A stretch of 25,322 nucleotides of DNA, from assembly GCA_050260275.1 (NCBI GenBank), contig JBLNBX010000088.1, positions 1 through 25,322 on the forward strand, in the 5' to 3' direction. How positions within the stretch are numbered: the first letter of the stretch is position 1; every line of letters starts with the position of its first letter. Under the pieces are notes generated by a model, which saw nothing but the letters and a program-made list of their open reading frames with translations, was not told the origin of the DNA and ran no database searches. Shown here in pieces: positions 17,021 through 23,858 of the stretch. The position numbers and the translations under genes are program-made. This stretch comes from DATMXS01 sp050260275 (GTDB taxonomy: Bacteria; Acidobacteriota; Terriglobia; Bryobacterales; Bryobacteraceae).

Positions 17021-17411
17021 CAGCCGGGCGCACCAGGCCGGTTCCGCGCTCGAGGCGTCTTGCGCGCCGGCCGGATCTGACGCTCAGCCGCTCAGCATTC
17101 GACTGTTCTTCGCGCGGCGGGGCGCGGGCTGGCCGTCAACCGGCATCTCGAATTCGAGCGGGCCGGCCGGATCGGCCGCGCGGCCGGCGGCGGTCAGCAA
17201 GACCATTTTGTTTGTAGGGACTCTTGCGACCGTCTTTATATGGCTGTGCTGGCTGGCTCCCGGCTGGCTGGGCGGATCAGCCGTCCGCCTCGATGAAGCG
17301 CCGAAGCGCCCGCGCGCTCGACAACCATCCCGGCAGCTGTGGGAGCTGCGGGAGCGGTTGCCGGGGCGGCACTGGCCTCGCGCTCTATCGCAGGCTGAGA
17401 GCGATCGAAGG
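17021..17411. other. Convergent intergenic region, no supported gene
   Basis: 391 bases between the lactate permease stop and the CDF stop. The sequence is very GC-rich. It contains a 12-base direct repeat GCCGGCCGGATC at 17066-17077 and 17162-17173, and a hairpin at 17330-17352 (GCAGCT/AGCTGC core, loop GTGGG, two further outer pairs across one mismatch) that could end transcription from either side. A hydrophobic reading from 17208 continues open far into the antisense of the CDF gene and matches nothing I know, so it is not called. Confidence 0.5.
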
Positions 17412-18359
17412 CTAGACGCTCGTCACTTTTTGCCTTACAGGGCAGTTCACCACATGAGGCGCGGGTTCGACGTGGACCAGCACGTCGGCCACCCAATCCA
17501 ACTCGGCGCAGATGCGCAGCTTCACATCGGTGGCAATGTCGTGCGAGTCGCGCACGCTCATCTCCGGATCCACCTCGAGGTGCAGATCAACGTGGTACTG
17601 CAGACCGGTCTTGCGAGCATAGCACTTTTCGACACCGAGCACTCCTGGAACCGTGGCCGCAACGGAGCGGATGCGCTCCATCAGCGGCTCTTCAGGCATG
17701 GTGTCCATGAGCTGCATCGAGGTGTCGCGAACCACTCGAATAGCCGTGAAGCACACGATCAGGCCGACCGCAAAACCGCCGAAATGGTCGGCTGCGAGGA
17801 AGCGGGTGGGGTCGTACAGCGTGAGGCCGAGGGCAACGAGAGCGGCCGTTGCCGACAGGATGTCCACCATGTCGTTCCATGCGTCTGCGATGAGAGATGC
17901 GCTCTGGATGCGGCGGCCGACGCGGAACTTGCTGGTCGACAGTGCGGCTTTAACAACGATGGAGCCCAACAGCGGCCAGATGGTGTACAGCGCCGGAGGC
18001 GGATGCACGTCGCTGAGACCGCGAAGAGAGTTGACGCAAATGCCGACTCCGCCGACCCCGAGAATGACGCCCACGGCGAGTCCGGTCAGCATCTCAAAAC
18101 GGCCGTGGCCGTAAGGGTGTTTTGCGTCTGGCGGCCGCGCCGCTATGACAAGCCCGAACAGGACGATACTCGATGCTACGACGTCGCCAGCGGACTCGAA
18201 ACCGTCGGCGATCACCGATGTAGAGCCGCCAATCCAGCCGATGAGGATCTTCGTGAATGCGAGCGTGAGGCTGACCGCCACACTGAGAAGCGCAACCCGG
18301 TTCCCAGCGCCCCATCGGCGCTGCTGCCCGGTACTTGTTTCGGCCTGGGAGGGAATCAT
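17412..18359 (-). CDS. Cation diffusion facilitator (CDF) family transporter
   Basis: 315-residue membrane protein with about six transmembrane segments (first near 22-42, second 46-70, later ones to about 200) and a cytoplasmic C-terminal domain (about 215-305, VEKCYARKTGLQYHVDLHLEVDPEM), as in divalent-metal/proton antiporters. The basic loop HPYGHGRFE (81-89) is the family hallmark. The metal site is unusual: TM2 has Glu55/Asp59 (ADGFESAGD) and TM5 has Asn162/Asp166 (ADAWNDMVD), whereas zinc exporters use His and Asp. An Fe(II)- or Mn(II)-type selectivity is possible but is inference. The ATG at 18359 is preferred over TTG at 18374; neither has a strong ribosome site. It is the last gene of crcB-DUF190-CDF, 45 bases after DUF190. 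Confidence 0.88.
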   Translation of the reverse strand: MIPSQAETSTGQQRRWGAGNRVALLSVAVSLTLAFTKILIGWIGGSTSVIADGFESAGDVVASSIVLFGLVIAARPPDAKHPYGHGRFEMLTGLAVGVILGVGGVGICVNSLRGLSDVHPPPALYTIWPLLGSIVVKAALSTSKFRVGRRIQSASLIADAWNDMVDILSATAALVALGLTLYDPTRFLAADHFGGFAVGLIVCFTAIRVVRDTSMQLMDTMPEEPLMERIRSVAATVPGVLGVEKCYARKTGLQYHVDLHLEVDPEMSVRDSHDIATDVKLRICAELDWVADVLVHVEPAPHVVNCPVRQKVTSV

Positions 18360-18404
18360 GGTGTGCCGGCGCAACCTCGGAATGCCACTTCCGTCGATTA
18401 TCGC

Positions 18405-18779
18405 CTATCCGCCCCTTCCTGATGAAGACGCCGGCGGGCCGGTGCCGGTTCCCTGGCCGTACCGGATCACCTTGACGTGCTCCAGGGTCACAAGCGCACT
18501 GCCCAGCATGGGCTCGAGCATGGCGAGGAAGGCCTGTATACGCTCCTTGCCGTCAACAATTTCGATGATGATCGGGAGGTCCGAGGAAAGCCTCAGAACC
18601 TTTGTCGTGTGCAGCCGGCTGGCGCGCCCGAAGCCCATCGGCCCGCGCAGCACCGTCGCGCCGGCAAGTTGTTGCTCGCGCGCTTTCATGACGATCGCTT
18701 CATGGAGCGGCTGGTGATGATAGCGGTCGTTCTCGCCGATGAAGATTCGCAGCAGAACGGCATCTTCGGGGAGCTGCAT
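18405..18779 (-). CDS. DUF190 family protein
   Basis: 124-residue cytoplasmic protein. The pattern LRIFIGENDRYHHQPLHEAIVMKAREQQLAGATVLRGPMGFG (split here by domain order: N-terminal strand, helix, glycine turn at about 47-51), then LSSDLPIIIEIVDGKERI and the final strand ALVTLEHVKVIRYG, is the DUF190 signature. These proteins have a PII-like (ferredoxin-like alpha/beta) fold and are often encoded beside crcB. Their molecular role is not established; a small-ligand sensor or channel regulator has been proposed from the fold. The start is firm: GGAGG lies 5 bases before the ATG, and the crcB stop is 8 bases away, so the two are co-translated. The tail after about residue 110 is Gly/Pro/Ser-rich and probably disordered. 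Confidence 0.9.
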   Translation of the reverse strand: MQLPEDAVLLRIFIGENDRYHHQPLHEAIVMKAREQQLAGATVLRGPMGFGRASRLHTTKVLRLSSDLPIIIEIVDGKERIQAFLAMLEPMLGSALVTLEHVKVIRYGQGTGTGPPASSSGRGG

Positions 18780-18787
18780 TCCGCCTC

Positions 18788-19171
18788 CTAGCGGTTAAGG
18801 GCGGCCGCGAGCGCGTGGCCCGCCCAGACAGCCAACAGACAGATCACGACGGAGGCGGCGACGTTCGCGCCGGCCAGGAGCGTCTCGCCATCGTTGGCCA
18901 GGTTAAGCGTCTCCAGGCTGAACGACGAGAACGTGGTAAAGCCCCCGCAGACACCAATCATCACGAACTGGCGCGTGGTGGAGCTGACAAACCAGCGCCC
19001 CTCCGGAGCCGTCAATCCGGCAAAGAAGCCGATAAACGCACTCCCAATGACATTCACGCCCAGCGTACCCCAAGGGAACGTCGCGCCGAATAGCCTCGCC
19101 GCGGCGCCCTGAAGCGCGAATCTGCCGATGCCGCCGAGGGCGCTGCCGAGCCCGATCCATAGAAGATTCAT
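18788..19171 (-). CDS. crcB: Fluoride ion channel CrcB (Fluc)
   Basis: 127-residue, four-helix inner-membrane protein; dimers form dual-topology channels that let toxic cytoplasmic fluoride leave the cell. Family motifs are GGIGRFALQ (13-21), GTLGVNVIGSAFIGFF (35-50) with the conserved pore Asn40, and GGFTTFSSFSLE (76-87), which carries the phenylalanine and threonine residues lining the fluoride path. The length is typical. Only one crcB copy is present, consistent with a homodimeric Fluc. It is the first gene of the minus-strand trio with DUF190 and the CDF transporter. No good ribosome site precedes the ATG. The upstream 300 bases lack the conserved crcB-motif (fluoride riboswitch) elements, so control by fluoride is not shown. 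Confidence 0.95.
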   Translation of the reverse strand: MNLLWIGLGSALGGIGRFALQGAAARLFGATFPWGTLGVNVIGSAFIGFFAGLTAPEGRWFVSSTTRQFVMIGVCGGFTTFSSFSLETLNLANDGETLLAGANVAASVVICLLAVWAGHALAAALNR

Positions 19172-19226
19172 TGCCGAAAGGTGCGTCCCAGCGAGTGGTT
19201 AGTCATGAGTTTTCATTAGAACGCGA

Positions 19227-19256
19227 GGCTGACCGTCCTGTCACGGACGGGCAGCC
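19227..19256. repeat. 12-bp inverted repeat (hairpin) upstream of crcB
   Basis: GGCTGACCGTCC (19227-19238) and GGACGGGCAGCC (19245-19256) pair at 11 of 12 positions (one A-G mismatch) around the loop TGTCAC. On the crcB strand the hairpin would sit in the 5' leader, about 56 bases before the ATG. It could be an operator, an attenuator-like hairpin or a terminator remnant. Confidence 0.55.
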
Positions 19257-19391
19257 GCGCACCTCGGCCACCGTCACTGGGCGGTGGTTCGCATCCTCGA
19301 TCACCTTCAGCGCGTGCAACTCCGGTTGGCTCGACTCGATCACCCTCCCGTCTGCCTGGGGTCGACAGAATTTCGTTGCCGATATGAGGCG

Positions 19392-19419
19392 ACGCTGTGT
19401 CGGGGCAACTACACAGCGT
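19392..19419. repeat. Perfect 9-bp inverted repeat upstream of the DHH gene
   Basis: ACGCTGTGT (19392-19400) and ACACAGCGT (19411-19419) are perfect reverse complements separated by 10 bases, 56 bases before the DHH start. Arm length and spacing suit either a dimeric repressor site or an RNA hairpin. Confidence 0.55.
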
Positions 19420-19474
19420 GCTGATGAACTTGCATTAAGCACGCCGTTTGAGGCAATCTAGAGAGCTTTCCCCT

Positions 19475-20428
19475 ATGCGCATCCGAATCCTATATCACGA
19501 CCACTGCTTCGATGGCGCCGCGGCCGCCGCCTTCTTTAGCCGCTTCATCGAGGGCAGGTTCCATCCGGATGCGGAGTTCGAGTACACGGGGCTGGCCCAC
19601 AAGGCCGGCGCTCTGTTCGAGCCGGGCATGTTCGACGGTGACGAGAACGCGATCGTCGACTTTAAGTACTCGCCCGACCCGCGGCTCACATGGTGGTACG
19701 ACCATCATCAGAGCGCCTTTCTCAGTCCCGAAGACTCCGAGCACTACCAGCGCGAGAAGAGCGACCGCAAGCTCTATGACCCGTCTTTCCGGTCGTGCAC
19801 GAATTTCATCGCGACCGTGGCGCGCGAGCGGTTCGGATTCGAAGCACCCGACCTGGGCGAACTGGTGAGATGGGCAGAGATCATAGACGGGGCACAGTAT
19901 GCCGATGCAAAGACGGCGGTGGAGCTGGCCGCGCCCGCCACGAAGCTCACGCTCGTGATCGAGGGCGTATCGGGCTCCGAACTGGTGCAGCGAGTCATCC
20001 GGTGGATGCAGCGGCGCAGCTTTGAGGAGATCCTGGCTGAGCCGGACATCGCCCGCGAGTTCAAGCGGCTTTACGAACGCCACCTTCGCGCGATCGACAT
20101 CATCGGCCAGCGGGCCGAGTGCCGTAACGGCGTCGTGTACTTTGACCTGATCGACCAGGATCTCGAAGGGTATAACAAGTTTATTCCGTACTACCTGTTC
20201 CCCGAATCGATCTACACGGTGTCGGTAAGCACGGCCAGCTACCGCACCAAGGTATCGGTGGGGTCAAATCCATGGGCGCGGGAGCCGCTCGCCCACAATC
20301 TGGCCTCCATATGCGAGCGGTACGGTGGCGGCGGGCACGCGCGCGTAGGAGCGATCAGCTTCGACAAGGGCGACGCCGAGGGGGCGCGCCGCGCTGCTGC
20401 TGAAATTCGTGAGCAACTGGCGCGCTGA
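19475..20428 (+). CDS. DHH/DHHA1 domain phosphoesterase
   Basis: 317-residue cytoplasmic protein of the DHH superfamily (RecJ, nanoRNase and related phosphodiesterases). The N-terminal catalytic domain shows His8-Asp9 with Asp13-Gly14 (YHDHCFDGAAAA), the third-motif Asp62 (AIVDFKY) and the name-giving Asp76-His77-His78 (WYDHHQSAF); a further Asp lies in RWAEIIDGAQYAD. The C-terminal DHHA1 domain ends with the substrate-binding GGGGHARVGAISF. The length fits the short oligoribonuclease/nanoRNase-like members, not RecJ. Typical substrates are short RNAs, pAp or cyclic-dinucleotide breakdown products; which applies here is unknown. The ATG at 19475 is chosen because the first strand MRIRILYHDH begins there; the frame extends nine codons further to a TTG at 19448. 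GAGAG lies somewhat far upstream. Confidence 0.9.
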   Translation: MRIRILYHDHCFDGAAAAAFFSRFIEGRFHPDAEFEYTGLAHKAGALFEPGMFDGDENAIVDFKYSPDPRLTWWYDHHQSAFLSPEDSEHYQREKSDRKLYDPSFRSCTNFIATVARERFGFEAPDLGELVRWAEIIDGAQYADAKTAVELAAPATKLTLVIEGVSGSELVQRVIRWMQRRSFEEILAEPDIAREFKRLYERHLRAIDIIGQRAECRNGVVYFDLIDQDLEGYNKFIPYYLFPESIYTVSVSTASYRTKVSVGSNPWAREPLAHNLASICERYGGGGHARVGAISFDKGDAEGARRAAAEIREQLAR

Positions 20429-20602
20429 ACGGCGTTTGTAACGCCCGGAAAACTCGCTGAAGGTGGCTAACGCAGCGCTGGCGGAAGCCGGCGCGAAGAG
20501 TGCCGCCATCGAGTGCGCGCGCGGCCGGGCTCTCGGATGGCAATCTCGTTCGGGCGGTGGATGCAGCCGCTGCGCCCTGGCGGCTGGCGGCTTATCAGGT
20601 CA

Positions 20603-20977
20603 TTAAGAGGGCCGCTGAGAATTCACCTGACCGAAGCCGAGCGAAGGATCTCCGTTAGTGGCGCGCTCGATGGAGCTGCAGCCCGGCCTCAGGGCTTCTT
20701 CACGGCGTCTTAGCTGCTCGCCCCAAACCTGGGCCGCTTCTGCCCGAACCTGACCTTCCCGGCCCAAACCTGAGCGGATCACGGAGGCCTGCTGACAGGA
20801 GATGCGCCGCCGCATCCGCGCGATCTGGAGGGAGCCCGCACAAGCCGGCTCCACGAAATAGGCCAGCTCCGGCCCCGTACCGGTCTCCTGCTGTGGGCGC
20901 GCGAGGGTCTGCTGCGGTGGGCCGATCACGCGTGGGTGCCGCGACACTCTTAGTAATCTTATGTTGGGCGCCGCCAC
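20603..20977 (-). CDS. Hypothetical short ORF, possibly a gene remnant
   Basis: A 124-codon frame starting at GTG 20977 (another GTG at 20947). From about 20940 to 20780 the codons end mostly in G or C, like the real genes of this window, which is why it is mentioned. The protein is Arg/Gln-rich with a helical-looking stretch GQVRAEAAQVWGEQLRRREE and an ELAYFVEPACAGSLQ segment. I do not recognise a family, and there is no ribosome site I would trust. It could be the tail of a decayed gene or chance in a GC-rich sequence. Confidence 0.2.
   Translation of the reverse strand: MAAPNIRLLRVSRHPRVIGPPQQTLARPQQETGTGPELAYFVEPACAGSLQIARMRRRISCQQASVIRSGLGREGQVRAEAAQVWGEQLRRREEALRPGCSSIERATNGDPSLGFGQVNSQRPS
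20722..20772. repeat. Three spaced copies of a 10-mer, CCCRAACCTG
   Basis: CCCAAACCTG at 20722-20731, CCCGAACCTG at 20743-20752 and CCCAAACCTG at 20763-20772: three copies at 21- and 20-base spacing, about two helical turns apart. The spacing is close to a binding-site array, but chance duplication within a coding remnant is equally possible. Confidence 0.45.
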
Positions 20978-21383
20978 ACTTTGCGGGTTGCCGTCCGGTT
21001 TATCTGTGTTACTATTCTCATTGCTGCGGTCTGCAAGTTACTATTACTCGCAGACGGAAGGACATGATATAGCGATCTGAGTTCGTGGCGTTTCTGGAAG
21101 CCACTCCGGAGCCGCCCAGGAACCTTGAAGGGGCCCGAGGTGTTGGAAGAGCACGGATGGCACTTGCTGGCCATTGTAAGTTTGCTCGCGCTGGTCGAAG
21201 AGCAATTATGTATGAGGCCGGCGCTCGCCTCGATCGTACACTGAGCTGTAGTGGAAGACCTGATCGCCCTTTCAGGCGATCGCATCAGTGTCGCCGTCGA
21301 CGAGTGATCTGACGGAGCGTGCGAACTAACATACGTTCGCCACGCCCGCCCGGCGCATATAAGAAAGGACCAGCCCGGACACG

Positions 21384-22517
21384 ATGGCGATGGCAATGAC
21401 GCGAGCGGCTGCCATGCGCGGCGCGCATATTGCCAAGCGGGTGCTGTTCTTCGTGGCGCGGCACACCGGCGCGCTCGCCCTCACACGGCGCAGCAGGTGG
21501 CGCAACCGCCGGCTGCTGATACTCGGCTATCACAGCGTAAGCCTGGAAGACGAGCACCTCTGGAGCCCTACCTACTCGGCCACGATCGCGAACATGCAGA
21601 GGCGGTTCAAAGCGATTAAGCGGAACCGCTGTACCGTGCTGCCCCTGATGGAGGCGATCGAGATGCTCAGATCCGGGGAACTGCCCGAGCGCTCAGTCGC
21701 GATTACGTTCGATGATGGCCTGTTTGACTTCAAAGAGCGCGCGTACCCTCTGCTCAAAAGCAATGGTTTCCCGGCGACCGTGTTCCTTCAGACCTCTTAC
21801 TGCCTTTTCAACCGCCCGGTTTTCGACTGCGTCTGCTCCTATCTGCTCTGGAAGGGACGCGGCGCGCGGTTGCGGCTCGGCGAAGTGCTCGGGCACGGCC
21901 AGGAAGCAATAGACCTCTCCAGCGTTCCGGCACGGCAGGCAGCCATGCGGGCGATCAAGAACGCCGCGCAGCCGCTCACCATTCAGGAGCGCGACGACTT
22001 GGCGAGGCGATCGGCACAGAGCCTTGGCGTGGACTACGACGAGCTATGCGGCAAGCGGGTGTTGACGCTGCTGCGGCCGTCCGAGGTGCAGTGGCTTTCC
22101 CGGAATGGCGTGGATTTTCAGCTTCACACCCACGCGCACTGCATGCCGCCCGAGCGTGCCGCGCTGATGCGCGAAATCGAGCGCAACCGCGCCGAAATCC
22201 GGGCGATGACGGGACGAACGCCGTCGCACCTGTGCTATCCGGGCGGCGTCTATGACGCCAGATTCCTGCCGTGGCTCCGCGATGCAGGAGTAGCCTCAGC
22301 GAGCACGTGCGACCCGGGACTGGCCGGTCCGGCCACAAATCCGCTGCTGCTGCCAAGAATCATTGATACGTGCCTCTCGCCCGTTTCCACCTTCGCGGCC
22401 TGGCTGACAGGGTTCGCACACCCGTTCAGGAGCCGCTCGCCTGCTTTCACGGAAGCGCCGGCCTTCCCCGCACCCGGCAGCCATTCACATGCCTCGGCGG
22501 CAGGCGCCGGGCACTAG
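21384..22517 (+). CDS. Polysaccharide deacetylase (NodB homology, CE4)
   Basis: 377-residue carbohydrate esterase 4 family protein that removes N- or O-acetyl groups from a cell-wall or exopolysaccharide. Motif 1 is ITFDDG (107-112), with the catalytic base and metal Asp. His248 and His252 in LHTHAHC supply the metal-binding histidine pair. CYPGG (284-288) and the later LPRIIDT are the substrate-groove motifs. The insert between motif 1 and the His pair is long (about 135 residues), as in exopolysaccharide-linked deacetylases with an embedded helical segment. The N-terminus is basic with one weak hydrophobic stretch (RVLFFVARHTGALAL), so export is uncertain. The ATG at 21384 has CGGA 5 bases upstream; further Mets follow at codons 3 and 5. 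It converges on the aldo/keto reductase and shares a CTAG. Confidence 0.86.
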   Translation: MAMAMTRAAAMRGAHIAKRVLFFVARHTGALALTRRSRWRNRRLLILGYHSVSLEDEHLWSPTYSATIANMQRRFKAIKRNRCTVLPLMEAIEMLRSGELPERSVAITFDDGLFDFKERAYPLLKSNGFPATVFLQTSYCLFNRPVFDCVCSYLLWKGRGARLRLGEVLGHGQEAIDLSSVPARQAAMRAIKNAAQPLTIQERDDLARRSAQSLGVDYDELCGKRVLTLLRPSEVQWLSRNGVDFQLHTHAHCMPPERAALMREIERNRAEIRAMTGRTPSHLCYPGGVYDARFLPWLRDAGVASASTCDPGLAGPATNPLLLPRIIDTCLSPVSTFAAWLTGFAHPFRSRSPAFTEAPAFPAPGSHSHASAAGAGH

Positions 22518-23659
22518 GCCAGCATCTGCTGCGCCGCCACGAGCCGCGCCTGCACGGCAACGCCATTAGGGCACTTCACGGAGCAGGCATCACAGCCGCT
22601 GCACCTGGCACTGCGGCTTTCCTCCGGCAGTTCGAGATACCTGGAGCGCGCCAACGCGAAGTCGCGATAGCCTTCCGCGTAAGTCAAAATGCGGAGCACA
22701 TCCGCTACGCGCACACCCTTGTCGCACACGCCGGTGCAGGCGCCGCACATGCGGCAGTACATCGGGCTTATGTACGCCAGTTGCGACGCGAGCAGTTTCT
22801 CGTCGTCCGGCCCGTACGGCTTCGCCATGGCGGTAAGGTTCTGGTCGAGCTGGTCGAAGTCCGTCATGCACACGATGGCGGTATCGACGGACTCGTTCTT
22901 CAGCGCCCACCTTATGGCAGCCGTCATCGCGCCTTCCTGCTTCAGCGTTGCCGTGAGCTTCGTGGGATCCGCGCCGTAGAGCCGGTCGCCGCGGCGAATG
23001 CGGCTGAACCCGCCCGCGAGCACCTTCATGGCCACCACGCCCATGCCTGCCTTGCGCGCGTTTTCGATGGCGCGCGTAACGTCCGGCTGCATCGTGAAGT
23101 TGTAGCTCACGAGCGCAACGTCCGTGGCCCCGCGCTTCACCAGGAACTCGAGCATGCCGGGCATGTTGAAGTGAGCGCTCACGCCGGCGAAGCGGATCTT
23201 GCCGGCTTTCTTGGCCTGCTGCTGCGCCTCCAGCAGGTCGTCGGTGACCTCCTCGGGCGTGTTGCGGTTGTGCAGAAACCAGATGTCCAGGTAATCCGTG
23301 CCGATTTCGCGGAGACTGGTGTCGAGGTCGGCGAGCGCCTCTTGCTTGGTCTTTGCGGGCGTCTTGCTCGAGATGACGACGTTCGAACGCTTGCCCTTCA
23401 GCGCCGCGCCAACCATGCGCTCGTTGTTGCCGCCCTGGTAACCGCGCGCGGTGTCGAAGTAGTTGATGCCGATATCCGCGGCGCGCTCAATGACGACCGG
23501 GTCGGAGGTGGTCATGCACCCGAAACCGAGCGCCGAGACCCGCAATCCCGTCTTTCCGAGCTGCCGCTTGATGATTGGAGGGGTCGCTTGTGCCGCCCCA
23601 GCGCCCTGAGCAGCGAGCGCTGCCGCGAGAAAACCGCGCCGCGAAGTCGAATCTTTCAT
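22514..23659 (-). CDS. Tat-targeted aldo/keto reductase with two [4Fe-4S] motifs
   Basis: 381-residue NAD(P)H-dependent oxidoreductase. The N-terminus TSRRGFLAAALAAQGAGAAQA is a twin-arginine signal. The barrel keeps the full AKR tetrad Asp69, Tyr74 (FDTARGY), Lys99 (ISSKT) and His130 (WFLHN). The C-terminal extension adds two ferredoxin-type cluster motifs: Cys302/305/308/312 (CRMCGACTGVC) and Cys353/356/359/363 (CSGCDACSVKC), with a following Pro as in bacterial ferredoxins. Such Fe-S aldo/keto reductases are widespread, but their substrates are poorly known. The Tat signal suggests that cofactors are loaded before export. TACAAT lies 7 bases before the ATG with no Shine-Dalgarno sequence. 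It is divergent from the peroxiredoxin gene. Confidence 0.91.
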   Translation of the reverse strand: MKDSTSRRGFLAAALAAQGAGAAQATPPIIKRQLGKTGLRVSALGFGCMTTSDPVVIERAADIGINYFDTARGYQGGNNERMVGAALKGKRSNVVISSKTPAKTKQEALADLDTSLREIGTDYLDIWFLHNRNTPEEVTDDLLEAQQQAKKAGKIRFAGVSAHFNMPGMLEFLVKRGATDVALVSYNFTMQPDVTRAIENARKAGMGVVAMKVLAGGFSRIRRGDRLYGADPTKLTATLKQEGAMTAAIRWALKNESVDTAIVCMTDFDQLDQNLTAMAKPYGPDDEKLLASQLAYISPMYCRMCGACTGVCDKGVRVADVLRILTYAEGYRDFALARSRYLELPEESRSARCSGCDACSVKCPNGVAVQARLVAAQQMLA

Positions 23660-23666
23660 CGCAGGA

Positions 23667-23672
23667 ATTGTA
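23667..23672 (-). promoter_or_regulatory. -10-like TACAAT directly before the aldo/keto reductase
   Basis: On the minus strand TACAAT (five of six to consensus) ends 7 bases before the ATG at 23659, which predicts a transcript beginning at or beside the start codon. No convincing -35 box is seen. Confidence 0.38.
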
Positions 23673-23858
23673 GCAGGAAGAGGCGGAGCGGCGTTACCGC
23701 GCGCCGGCGCCGGTGATTAAGTAACGCGTGTTTCGTGTTTCTTCCGTCCTGGATGGAGCGTCAAATCAGCACGGCGGCATGCCGGCTTGCGGCTGTTACG
23801 CCGGCGTGCGGAGCGGCGGTAGGCTTCGCTTGCGTTTGCCGGGAAAGGAAGGGACTGA

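Larger units (their letters stand above)
19172..19474. other. Divergent intergenic region between crcB and the DHH gene
   Basis: 303 bases that must hold both promoters. It contains two clear inverted repeats (19227-19256 and 19392-19419). I cannot assign a promoter with confidence. A TTGCAT at 19430-19435 could be a -35 box for the DHH gene but has no good -10 partner. The weak open frames on both strands match nothing I recognise. Confidence 0.5.
20429..21383. other. Long region without a recognised gene
   Basis: 955 bases. It begins with a small hairpin, GGCGTT/AACGCC (20431-20445), right after the DHH stop. Bases 20722-20772 hold three near-identical 10-mers. From about 20945 to 21060 the composition becomes clearly AT-richer than the rest of the window (for example TAGTAATCTTATG and two copies of GTTACTATT at 21008 and 21037). 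The minus strand carries two moderately long open frames (20977-20603 and 21396-20959) with no motif I know. The region may contain decayed genes or the promoter region of the deacetylase. A TATAAG at 21358-21363 is a possible -10 for the latter. Confidence 0.5.

Noticed and set aside
17208..18422. 404-codon plus-strand frame beginning with a hydrophobic stretch
   Set aside because: The start looks membrane-like, but nearly all the frame is antisense to the CDF gene and the rest is low-complexity; no ribosome site.
19172..19300. Fluoride riboswitch upstream of crcB
   Set aside because: A CTCATGAC resembles one conserved element, but the partner GGNGATGG and the pseudoknot-forming segments are not there.
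19203..19442. Minus-strand frame containing ALKVIEDANHRPVTVAEV, faintly like an IclR-type helix-turn-helix
   Set aside because: Only about 20 residues are suggestive, no continuing domain follows, and it sits in a promoter gap.
20959..21396. 146-codon minus-strand frame
   Set aside because: Ser/Thr/Cys/His-rich composition typical of an antisense reading and no motif; kept only as a comment on a possibly decayed region.
22370..23716. 448-codon plus-strand frame over the aldo/keto reductase
   Set aside because: Antisense to an enzyme with intact catalytic and cluster motifs.
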